Assembly: GCA_015065395.1 (NCBI GenBank)
Contig: SVQJ01000068.1
Span: 1-8,737, forward strand
Direction: 5' to 3'
Length of the DNA: 8,737 nt
DNA from: Oscillospiraceae bacterium
Lineage (GTDB): Bacteria > Bacillota > Clostridia > Oscillospirales > CAG-272
Shown: positions 1 through 6,414 of the stretch, piece after piece
How positions within the stretch are numbered: position 1 is the stretch's first letter
Layout: each line of letters begins with the position of its first letter
The notes under the pieces: generated by a model
Database searches by the model: none
What the model saw: the letters and a program-made list of their open reading frames with translations, nothing else
What the model was told of the DNA's origin: nothing
Position numbers and translations under genes: made by a program

Positions 1-46
1 AGTCAGAGTTTTCAATGGGATCCTTGCATATTTGGATCGTTCTGAG
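1..46 (-). other. Out-of-frame continuation of trkA (second RCK-C domain), cut by window edge
   Basis: Reading the minus strand in the -1 frame from about position 45 gives SERSKYARIPLKTLT up to the window edge with no stop. This matches the pattern expected at this point of the second RCK-C domain of TrkA proteins (a Ser/Glu turn, then [IV]G-x-PLK-x-L-x-L). The annotated frame instead reads residues unlike the family and stops at position 12. Losing one A from a GAAAGC-like sequence would explain the shift. The gene therefore probably continued beyond the left edge. A real mutation and an assembly error cannot be told apart from one copy. Confidence 0.7.
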
Positions 47-1211
47 CTTCAAATTCCAGAGCCTCAACGGTACCGTCCATCAGCTTATAAAGAGTCTCTA
101 TCTTGCTTCCGAGAGAGTTCTTGAGAGCTCTTGCATAGCGGATGAAAATATCCGCCGTTATGCTTTTGGGAGAGATTATGGTCTCAAGCCCCATTTTCTT
201 TGAGATAAGTGCAAATTCCTTGCGGTTGATCTTTGTGATGACCTTGGGAACGTTTTTGGAATTTGCGTAGTATGAGAGAAGGATATTTTCCTCGTCCATG
301 CCTGTGAGAGAGACAAAGGCATCCGCGTTTTCGATTCCTGCCTCTAAGAGAAGCTCTTGGTTTGCACCGTCGCCGTGGATAATAACTGCGTTTCTCAGCT
401 TTTCGCTCACCTCATGGCATCGCTGCCTGTCTTTTTCCACAATCGTAACATTACTTCCGCCGGCAATGAGCATTTTTGCAAGATAATAAGCGGTGCGGCT
501 TGCTCCGACGATGAGCACGCTTTTTACCTGTCTTTGCATGATACCGAGAGCCTTGAAAAGCTTATGGATCTCCGTGTGGGATGCGGTTATACCGATTATA
601 TCATTCTCCAGGATCTCAAAATTACCGTCGGGGATATAAGTCTGATCCCCTCTTCGAACAACGCCGATGAGATATTCTCCCGGGAATTTTCTTTTCAGCT
701 CCATAAGCTTTTTTCTGCAAAGAATGGAGCCCTCACGCACCTTCAGCTCGATCATTTCGAAATTGCGGCGCGAAAATGTTTCCACGTTCATCGCGCTGGG
801 GATCTTCAGCATATTGTAAAGCTCTTCTGCCGCGAGCCTGTCAGGGTTTACGGAAACGGACAGATCCAGATGCTGGCGCAAGAAGCCGAGGCTTTTTTCC
901 GTGTAACCCGGGGTACGTATACGGGCGATGGTATTTTTGGCGCCCATTTTTTTTGCAATATAGCAACAAAGCATATTAAGCTCATCCGAGTCGGTAATAG
1001 CTACGAAGAGCTCTGCCTTGTCGATTGCGGCTTCATCCAGAACGTCACAGTCGGCGGCGTTTCCGCAAACCGTCATAACGTCGTACATATCGGAGATCCG
1101 ATCAAGGGTATCGCTGCTTTTGTCTATTGCCGTAACACTGTGACCTTCATTGGACAGGCTTTCGATAACGGTGGTGCCGATCTTACCGCAGCCTGCAATA
1201 ACTATGTCCAT
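12..1211 (-). CDS. trkA: TrkA, NAD-binding regulatory subunit of Trk/Ktr K+ uptake (3' end frameshifted)
   Basis: This is a cytoplasmic gating subunit that binds nucleotide and controls a TrkH/KtrB-type K+ channel. It has two tandem RCK units. The first Rossmann fold (residues 1-120) carries GCGKIG at 7-12 and the ribose-binding acidic residue D30, and is followed by an RCK-C domain (about 145-215). The second Rossmann fold starts at about 231, but its glycine motif is degenerate (GASRTA, 236-241). The second RCK-C domain is cut short: the frame stops at 399 residues, while the family is usually about 450. The stop follows an apparent 1-nt deletion (see the entry at 1-46). I chose the ATG at 1211 because family members start directly before the first beta strand (MDIVIAG). 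An in-frame ATG 12 codons upstream has no Shine-Dalgarno site. The partner trkH is not visible and could lie to the left. Family assignment is firm. Whether the gene is functional is uncertain. Confidence 0.9.
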   Translation of the reverse strand: MDIVIAGCGKIGTTVIESLSNEGHSVTAIDKSSDTLDRISDMYDVMTVCGNAADCDVLDEAAIDKAELFVAITDSDELNMLCCYIAKKMGAKNTIARIRTPGYTEKSLGFLRQHLDLSVSVNPDRLAAEELYNMLKIPSAMNVETFSRRNFEMIELKVREGSILCRKKLMELKRKFPGEYLIGVVRRGDQTYIPDGNFEILENDIIGITASHTEIHKLFKALGIMQRQVKSVLIVGASRTAYYLAKMLIAGGSNVTIVEKDRQRCHEVSEKLRNAVIIHGDGANQELLLEAGIENADAFVSLTGMDEENILLSYYANSKNVPKVITKINRKEFALISKKMGLETIISPKSITADIFIRYARALKNSLGSKIETLYKLMDGTVEALEFEAQNDPNMQGSH

Positions 1212-1313
1212 AATCTGACCATGCCTTTCTTGTACCTCGGGGCGCACAGCACGAGAGGGGGACGATAAAGCAAAGCTTCAAAGAAAGCCCTGCTTCTGAT
1301 TTAGGTAACCCTC

Positions 1314-1342
1314 AGTATATCACAAACCTTTTGAACTTTCAA
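1314..1342 (-). promoter_or_regulatory. Sigma-A promoter of trkA
   Basis: On the minus strand there is a -35 TTGAAA (1342-1337), a 17-bp spacer and a -10 TATACT (1319-1314), preceded by an extended -10 TG. The predicted start is near 1307, which leaves a leader of about 95 nt before the trkA ATG. The -35 element lies inside a short inverted repeat, TTGAA-CT-TTCAA (1331-1342), which could be an operator or chance. Confidence 0.75.
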
Positions 1343-1452
1343 CAGTATTTATGAAATTTGGGAGAATTGCCGAAGGCTTAGCGAATAAATAAGCTCGCGA
1401 GCGGAACAATATTAAAGAAAAGCTCAGAAAGCAGAAGGGTAGGGAAAAGACA

Positions 1453-2139
1453 ATGGATGAAGAAAAAAGGGATAACGGATCTGCGGAAAAAATGGATGAG
1501 ATATGCGAAAGCGGAGGCGTGATAGCGAAAAAGGACGGGGTCAGAATACATTGTCTGACAATAATCGGGCAGATTGAGGGGCATTATGAGCTTGGTGACG
1601 GTCAGAAGGCAACGAAATACGAGCATATCATCCCTCTTCTCGTATCCATTGAGGAATCTGACGATGTAGACGGACTTCTTCTTGTTCTCAATACCATGGG
1701 AGGAGACGTGGAGGCAGGGCTTGCGATAGCTGAAATGGTGGCAGGAATGAAAAAGCCGACGGTCTCTCTGGTGCTTGGGGGAGGGCATTCCATTGGGGTG
1801 CCTCTTGCTGTGTGTGCAGACAGATCCTTTATCGTTCCCTCCGCCACCATGACCATACATCCTGTTCGCATCAGCGGCGTGGTTATCGGCGTTCCGCAGA
1901 CCTATTACTATTTTGAACGGATGCAGGACAGGATAATAAGCTTTATAACGGGTCATTCCGGCGTAAGTGAAGAAAATTTCAGAGCAATGCTCAGGAGAAC
2001 GGATCAGATAGCAACGGATACAGGTAGCCTTATAGACGGCACCGAGGCTGTAAGCTGCGGTCTCATAGACCGATGCGGCTCTCTCTCCGATGCCCTTGAC
2101 GAACTGCACAGAATGATAAACGAAAATAAACGCAATTAA
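1453..2139 (+). CDS. tepA: TepA-like ClpP-family serine peptidase
   Basis: This is a member of the ClpP/crotonase-fold serine peptidases, closest by motif to Bacillus TepA (translocation-enhancing protein), a soluble ClpP relative without an obvious AAA+ partner. The oxyanion strand and loop read LNTMGGDVEAG (residues 79-89). The nucleophile is probably S113 in GGGHSIG (109-115), and the histidine is H136 in TMTIHP (132-137). D184 is a plausible third member of the triad, ahead of the conserved GLID turn (203-206). There is no signal peptide or membrane segment, so the protein should be cytoplasmic. The first 20 or so residues are charged and poorly conserved in appearance. Start: ATG at 1453 with AGGG at 1441-1444. 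It is divergent from trkA with 241 bp between them. I see no convincing promoter or terminator for it. The physiological substrate of this subfamily is poorly defined; TepA was linked to signal-peptide degradation and secretion in Bacillus. Assignment to the TepA-type subfamily is confident. Confidence 0.85.
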   Translation: MDEEKRDNGSAEKMDEICESGGVIAKKDGVRIHCLTIIGQIEGHYELGDGQKATKYEHIIPLLVSIEESDDVDGLLLVLNTMGGDVEAGLAIAEMVAGMKKPTVSLVLGGGHSIGVPLAVCADRSFIVPSATMTIHPVRISGVVIGVPQTYYYFERMQDRIISFITGHSGVSEENFRAMLRRTDQIATDTGSLIDGTEAVSCGLIDRCGSLSDALDELHRMINENKRN

Positions 2140-2255
2140 TTTTCGATCCATGCCTTTCAATAAGGGAATATACGATAGCGGCCGATTTTTCAGCACGCGT
2201 ATTTCAGTCTGATGCCTCACGTTTGTGGTTTTTGAATTTGTACAAAATCCCCCTC

Positions 2256-2284
2256 TTGCAAGAAATGACAAAATAGTGTATAAT
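2256..2284 (+). promoter_or_regulatory. Sigma-A promoter of the cinA-dxs unit
   Basis: -35 TTGCAA (2256-2261), a 17-bp spacer and a perfect -10 TATAAT (2279-2284). The expected start is near 2291, about 35 nt before the cinA ATG, inside the inverted repeat described at 2289-2306. Confidence 0.8.
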
Positions 2285-2288
2285 AAAA

Positions 2289-2306
2289 CAATAAATGCGT
2301 TTATTG
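2289..2306 (+). promoter_or_regulatory. Inverted repeat over the predicted start site of cinA-dxs (candidate operator)
   Basis: Perfect 7-bp arms CAATAAA and TTTATTG flank a 4-nt centre (TGCG). The repeat begins 4 bp after the -10 element and covers the predicted transcription start. Its position suits a repressor site. It could also form a short AT-rich hairpin at the 5' end of the mRNA. No known operator consensus was recognised, and an AT-rich repeat of this length can arise by chance. Confidence 0.4.
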
Positions 2307-2325
2307 CTTCAGAGGGCGGACGGTT

Positions 2326-2820
2326 ATGACTGATATCAGAACAAAAGCTGAAAGGCTGCTTTCGCTTTTCAGAGAAAAAAAGCTTACGCTTGCGGCAGCG
2401 GAATCCTGCACCGGGGGACTGATAAATGCCATTCTTACGGCTGTTCCGGGCTCCTCCGATGTGGTACTGGGAGGCGTTGTTTCATATTCAAATTCGGTCA
2501 AGGAAAGAGCCCTGGGTGTTAAGAGCGAAACGCTCATATCCTGCGGTGCGGTTTCGGAGAACACGGCAAGAGAGATGGCCATAGGAGTGCGAAGGCTGTG
2601 CGGCAGCGATATTGCGGTATCCGTGACCGGCATTGCAGGCCCCAGAGGGGGAACTGAGGAGAAGCCTGTGGGCACCGTGTGCTTCGGGGTATGCTCTTCT
2701 CTTGGCTGCAGCAGCACGGTTGCAAGATTTGACAGCACCCTTTCAAGAGATGAGATCCGAGCTCTTTCCTGCATATATGCCCTTGAGCTTGCCGCAGCTG
2801 AAGCTGAAAAACTGAAATAA
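2326..2820 (+). CDS. pncC: CinA C-terminal-type nicotinamide-nucleotide amidase (PncC)
   Basis: This is a stand-alone CinA amidase domain of 164 residues, the usual length for PncC-type proteins. The family hydrolyses nicotinamide mononucleotide to nicotinate mononucleotide and ammonia, which recycles NMN into NAD synthesis. Motifs visible: AESCTGG (25-31, with S27 the likely nucleophile), VSYSNSVKE (52-60), VTGIAGPRGG (100-109) and KPVGTV (113-118). The N-terminal MoaB/MocF-like domain (COG1058) of full-length competence-induced CinA is absent, and no truncated remnant lies upstream. Start: ATG 2326 with AGAGGG at 2311-2316. It is the first gene of a two-gene unit, 23 nt ahead of dxs, driven by the promoter at 2256-2284. 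It should act in the cytoplasm. Annotation pipelines may also call it 'CinA family protein'. Confidence 0.92.
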   Translation: MTDIRTKAERLLSLFREKKLTLAAAESCTGGLINAILTAVPGSSDVVLGGVVSYSNSVKERALGVKSETLISCGAVSENTAREMAIGVRRLCGSDIAVSVTGIAGPRGGTEEKPVGTVCFGVCSSLGCSSTVARFDSTLSRDEIRALSCIYALELAAAEAEKLK

Positions 2821-2843
2821 GCAGAACGAAAGGTAACTTCGAT

Positions 2844-4718
2844 ATGCTTGAGAACATAAAAAATCCGTCTGATGTAAAAAAGCTTTCAGACGGTGATACC
2901 GAAATACTTATAAACGAAATACGGGAAAAGATAATAGAGACTGCGGCTAAAAACGGCGGACATCTTGCGTCGAATCTGGGAGTAGTGGAGGCGACCGTGG
3001 CGTTTCACCGGGTCTTTTCATCTCCCGAGGATGCAATAGTATTCGATGTGGGCCATCAGTGCTATGCCCATAAGCTTATCACGGGAAGATATGAAAGTTT
3101 TTCCACCCTCCGAACTTTCGGGGGGCTTTCCGGCTTTACATCAAGGGGGGAAAGCGAGCACGATCTTCTCACCGCAGGTCATTCCGGAAGCGCTCTTCCT
3201 GCAGCGCTGGGTATTGCTCGGGCAAAAGCTTTGAGCGGAAACTGCGGCTATACTGTCACCGTCATCGGCGACGGCTCCTTTACCAACGGCATGGTCTACG
3301 AAACTCTGAATAACTGCCATGGAGAGGATCTTAGGCTGATAATCATACTTAACGATAATGAAATGTCAATTTCCCAGAACGTGGGAGGAATGGCAAATTA
3401 TTTCACCCGCCTGAGAAACTCAAGAAAATATTTTAAGTTCAAAAAAAGACTCCAGACAGGGCTCAATCACGTGCCTCTTATCGGCAAGGGAATAACAATG
3501 GGAGCCTTTCATGTGAAGGAATTTTTCAAAAGGGTGCTTCTTCATACCAATATGTTTGAAAGCATGGGTCTTTATTATATGGGTCCCGTGGACGGAAACG
3601 ATGAGAAAAAGATGGAAGCACTTCTGCAGGAGGCAAAGACTAAGGACGGCACCACCCTTATCCACATGATAACCAAGAAGGGTAAGGGCTATATTCCCGC
3701 AGAGGATAAGCCGGATATATACCATTTTGCGGGGAATTTTGATCCCAGCGTTGGAGCTGAGGCAAGCTATGATGCCAATTTTTCATCTGTGTTTGGAAAG
3801 CATCTTTGTGCTCTTGCGGAGGAAAATGAGAATATTACCGCAATAACTGCGGCTATGGATACAGGAACCGGTCTTTCCTATTTCAAAGGAAAATATCCCG
3901 ATAGATTTTTTGATGTGGGTATCGCGGAGGAATGCGCCGTTACCTTTGCGGGCGGCCTTGCCATCGGCGGAAAGGTACCTGTATGCGCACTTTATTCCAC
4001 GTTCCTGCAAAGAGCGTACGATCAGATACTTGAGGATATCGCTCTTCAAGGGGTACACGCGGTCCTTGCGGTGGACCGTGCGGGCCTTGTTCCGGGGGAC
4101 GGTGTCACCCATCAGGGCGTTTTCGATGTCCCCTTGCTTTCCACCGTTCCGGGTATAACTCTTTATTCGCCCGAAACTTTTGAGGAAACGGAAAGATGCC
4201 TTGAAAAATGCATAGGCGGAGAGGGCCTTTGCGCCATCCGTTATCCCAAGGGCGGCGAGCGGAAGTATGACAGAAGCTCCTTCTCTTCGGCGGGAGACGG
4301 CATCCTTGCAACACCGGGAGAGGAATGCGATATTGTCTTCGTTACTTATTCCAGAATAACCGCAGAGGCAGTTAAGGCATCGGAGCTGCTATCACAAAAG
4401 TATAAAACAAAAGTTGTGAAGCTTGTCAAGCTTTTTCCCCTGGATGTGGAAGCACTCTTGTCTCAGCTTCGCGGCGCACGCTTGGTTTGTATAGTTGAGG
4501 AAAGTATGCATCGGGGAGGAATGGGAGAGGCTGTTTGCGCCCTACTCTCGGGAAACGATGTCAGCTGCGATACCCTTGTTGTTGCGGTGGAGGATTTTCT
4601 TGTCCACGGCGAACTGGGAGAGCTTTATTCCCTTTGCGGCTTCAACGGAGAGCAAATAGCCGAAAAGGTTGAAAAGAAAATGGAGAAAATGAAAGAAAAC
4701 ACCGCTGTTATTTCTTAA
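2844..4718 (+). CDS. dxs: 1-deoxy-D-xylulose-5-phosphate synthase
   Basis: This is a thiamine-diphosphate enzyme that condenses pyruvate and D-glyceraldehyde 3-phosphate to DXP, the entry step of the MEP isoprenoid pathway and a source for thiamine and pyridoxal. At 624 residues it is full length. Motifs in order: GGHLASNLG (38-46, H40), FDVGHQ (67-72), the ThDP/Mg site GDGS (142-145) with LNDNEMSIS (169-177), the transketolase pyrimidine domain with catalytic E362 in GIAEECAVTFAGG (359-371), YSTFLQRAYDQ (384-394), DRAG (411-414), THQGVFD (422-428) and IRYPKGG (465-471), then the C-terminal transketolase domain to about 610. The usual AEQHA motif reads AEECA, so a normally conserved His is Cys (C364). 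The ThDP motif has an Asn (N148) where Gly is common. Start: ATG 2844 with AAAGG at 2829-2833. It is cotranscribed with the preceding amidase gene and followed at once by a strong terminator. Confidence 0.96.
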   Translation: MLENIKNPSDVKKLSDGDTEILINEIREKIIETAAKNGGHLASNLGVVEATVAFHRVFSSPEDAIVFDVGHQCYAHKLITGRYESFSTLRTFGGLSGFTSRGESEHDLLTAGHSGSALPAALGIARAKALSGNCGYTVTVIGDGSFTNGMVYETLNNCHGEDLRLIIILNDNEMSISQNVGGMANYFTRLRNSRKYFKFKKRLQTGLNHVPLIGKGITMGAFHVKEFFKRVLLHTNMFESMGLYYMGPVDGNDEKKMEALLQEAKTKDGTTLIHMITKKGKGYIPAEDKPDIYHFAGNFDPSVGAEASYDANFSSVFGKHLCALAEENENITAITAAMDTGTGLSYFKGKYPDRFFDVGIAEECAVTFAGGLAIGGKVPVCALYSTFLQRAYDQILEDIALQGVHAVLAVDRAGLVPGDGVTHQGVFDVPLLSTVPGITLYSPETFEETERCLEKCIGGEGLCAIRYPKGGERKYDRSSFSSAGDGILATPGEECDIVFVTYSRITAEAVKASELLSQKYKTKVVKLVKLFPLDVEALLSQLRGARLVCIVEESMHRGGMGEAVCALLSGNDVSCDTLVVAVEDFLVHGELGELYSLCGFNGEQIAEKVEKKMEKMKENTAVIS

Positions 4719-4725
4719 AAACAAT

Positions 4726-4752
4726 AAAACCGCCCGCAAAAGGGCGGTTTTT
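4726..4752 (+). terminator. Intrinsic terminator of the cinA-dxs unit
   Basis: A perfect 10-bp stem (AAAACCGCCC / GGGCGGTTTT) with a 6-nt loop lies 7 nt after the dxs stop and ends in a U-tract. The stem is flanked by A and T runs, so it could also terminate weakly on the opposite strand. Confidence 0.93.
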
Positions 4753-4764
4753 GCATTTTCTTTC

Positions 4765-4793
4765 TTGACATCATGCAAAATGTGGTATATAAT
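4765..4793 (+). promoter_or_regulatory. Consensus sigma-A promoter of the DRE-TIM synthase gene
   Basis: -35 TTGACA (4765-4770), a 17-bp spacer and -10 TATAAT (4788-4793): both hexamers match consensus exactly. The expected start is near 4800, giving a leader of about 30 nt, too short for a leucine T-box or an attenuator. Expression is therefore probably strong, with no RNA-based control visible. Confidence 0.9.
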
Positions 4794-4830
4794 TGCTATC
4801 AATGTAAAAATTGAAAGCAGGTGACGATAA

Positions 4831-6270
4831 ATGGCTTTTGAAAACGGCAGAAAGCTTTTTAACGATATAAACGGCGAGAGGGACGGAAGAGTTGAGTTTT
4901 CCGATACCACAAATCTTATAGAACAGTCTGTTTACCACTATTCCCTCCAGGAACGGGAGACTCCCTATCTTTACCGTCAGCTATACAGCTATGATGAGGT
5001 GCCCCGTGTTTCCTTCAATCACCGCCATGTTCCCATCAATATGCCCAAGGATATATGGATCACCGATACCACCTTCCGTGACGGACAGCAGGCGGGCGCG
5101 CCCTTTGCGGTAAAGCAGATAGTTGATCTTTATAAGCTTATGCATCGGTTGGGAGGTCCGAAGGGGCTTATCCGCCAAAGTGAATTTTTTGTCTATTCCG
5201 AAAAGGACAGAGAGGCGTTGAAGGCGTGCATGGATCTGGGATATGAGTTTCCCGAGATCACAAGCTGGATCCGAGCATCCGCAGAGGACTTCAGGCTTGT
5301 CAAAAGCCTTGGTATAAAGGAGACCGGAATTTTAGTTTCCTGCTCGGATTACCACATATATAATAAGATGGGTCTCACCCGTAAGGGCGCCATGGAAAAA
5401 TATCTCGGTGTTATCCGCCAGGTGCTTGAAATGGGCATACGTCCCCGTTGCCATTTCGAGGATATAACCAGAGCGGATTTTTACGGCTTCGTCCTTCCCT
5501 TTGCGGAAGCTCTCCGCGAGCTTGGTGTTGAGTACGGTATTCCCGTTAAGATCCGTGCCTGCGATACCATGGGATACGGAGTCACGTACCAGGGCGCAGC
5601 CCTTCCCCGAAGCGTTCCCGGTATCATCTACGGTCTTAACCACTATGCCGGAATAGACTCCTCAATGCTTGAATGGCACGGACATAATGATTTTTATAAG
5701 GTGGTGACCAATGCGTCCACAGCGTGGCTCTATGGAGCAAGCGGAGTTAACTGCTCTCTTCTCGGTATCGGAGAAAGGACGGGCAACTGCCCCTTGGAGG
5801 CTATGTGCATGGAATATGCATCCCTGAAGGGCACGAGAGACGGAATGGATCTGTCCGTTATCACCGAGATCGCTCGTTATTTTGAGAACGAGATGGGATA
5901 TGTTATCCCGCCGAGAACCCCCTTCGTTGGCAGAGATTTTAACGTGACGAGAGCTGGCATCCACGCAGATGGACTTCTGAAGGATCAGGAAATATATAAT
6001 ATATTCAATACGGAGGCGATACTCGGCCGTCCTGCATCGGTAGCCGTGGATGCCCACAGCGGCCTTGCCGGGGTGGCATATTGGGTCAATACCCGACTTT
6101 CGGAAAAGGGGTGCAGCGAAAAGCTTTCGAAGAGAAGTGAGGAGATAGCACGAATAAAGGCCCTTGTGGATAAGGAATATGAGGATGCAAGATGTACCTC
6201 TCTCAGCGACAGCGAGCTGAATCTCATTGTCCGAACAGCGGTTCCCCGCCTTGAAAAATACTTCAAATAA
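4831..6270 (+). CDS. DRE-TIM condensing enzyme: isopropylmalate/homocitrate synthase family, candidate Re-citrate synthase
   Basis: Members condense acetyl-CoA with a 2-oxo acid in a metal-dependent TIM barrel. The barrel begins after an extension of about 72 residues at DIWITDTTFRDGQQ (74-87), which contains the D79/R83/D84 signature. Further motifs: RCHFEDITRADFYGF (206-220), the metal-binding HGHND (283-287, H283 and H285), GIGERTGNCPLE (312-323) and GIHADG (376-381) in the subdomain after the barrel. The protein ends at 479 residues without the LeuA regulatory (leucine-binding) dimer domain, so feedback by leucine is unlikely. No leu, nif, lysine or citramalate genes lie nearby. From recalled sequence patterns the DTTFRDGQQ form resembles clostridial Re-citrate synthases, which make citrate from oxaloacetate, but substrate cannot be fixed from motifs alone. 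Start: ATG 4831 with AGGTGA 6 nt upstream. The gene is monocistronic. Confidence 0.85.
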   Translation: MAFENGRKLFNDINGERDGRVEFSDTTNLIEQSVYHYSLQERETPYLYRQLYSYDEVPRVSFNHRHVPINMPKDIWITDTTFRDGQQAGAPFAVKQIVDLYKLMHRLGGPKGLIRQSEFFVYSEKDREALKACMDLGYEFPEITSWIRASAEDFRLVKSLGIKETGILVSCSDYHIYNKMGLTRKGAMEKYLGVIRQVLEMGIRPRCHFEDITRADFYGFVLPFAEALRELGVEYGIPVKIRACDTMGYGVTYQGAALPRSVPGIIYGLNHYAGIDSSMLEWHGHNDFYKVVTNASTAWLYGASGVNCSLLGIGERTGNCPLEAMCMEYASLKGTRDGMDLSVITEIARYFENEMGYVIPPRTPFVGRDFNVTRAGIHADGLLKDQEIYNIFNTEAILGRPASVAVDAHSGLAGVAYWVNTRLSEKGCSEKLSKRSEEIARIKALVDKEYEDARCTSLSDSELNLIVRTAVPRLEKYFK

Positions 6271-6319
6271 TGCAGAAAAAGGTTTTTTAATACTTTTTTG
6301 TAAAAAAATAAATTTCCTA

Positions 6320-6348
6320 TTGCATTTTCTTTTTTGTTGTGATACAAT
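6320..6348 (+). promoter_or_regulatory. Sigma-A promoter of secG
   Basis: -35 TTGCAT (6320-6325), a 17-bp spacer and an extended -10 TGA-TACAAT (TACAAT at 6343-6348). The expected start is near 6355, with a leader of about 60 nt before the secG ATG. No riboswitch fold was recognised in it. Confidence 0.75.
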
Positions 6349-6414
6349 AACTAAGCGTCCGTATTGGGCGGAATATATAGTAAATTATTGATTTAACATA
6401 AAAGGAGATTCAAA

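Noticed and set aside
357..1268. 303-codon open frame on the plus strand across trkA
   Set aside because: It is antisense to the well-conserved TrkA coding frame, has no ribosome-binding site or recognisable domain, and is explained as a shadow.
1212..1306. Possible c-di-AMP (ydaO-type) riboswitch in the trkA leader
   Set aside because: Such riboswitches occur before K+ transport genes, but this leader of about 95 nt is short and I see no matching conserved motifs or expression platform.
1393..1402. 10-bp perfect palindrome GCTCGCGAGC upstream of the tepA-like gene
   Set aside because: It is short, isolated and not placed relative to a recognisable promoter, so it is not distinguishable from chance.
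1378..2271. 297-codon open frame on the minus strand over the tepA-like gene
   Set aside because: It lies opposite a clear ClpP-family gene with intact catalytic motifs. Its translation is Cys/His/Arg-rich without family resemblance.
6275..6299. Possible terminator after the DRE-TIM synthase gene
   Set aside because: Only an A/T stem of about 6-7 bp with an 11-nt loop can be drawn. There is no GC-rich core, so it was not called.
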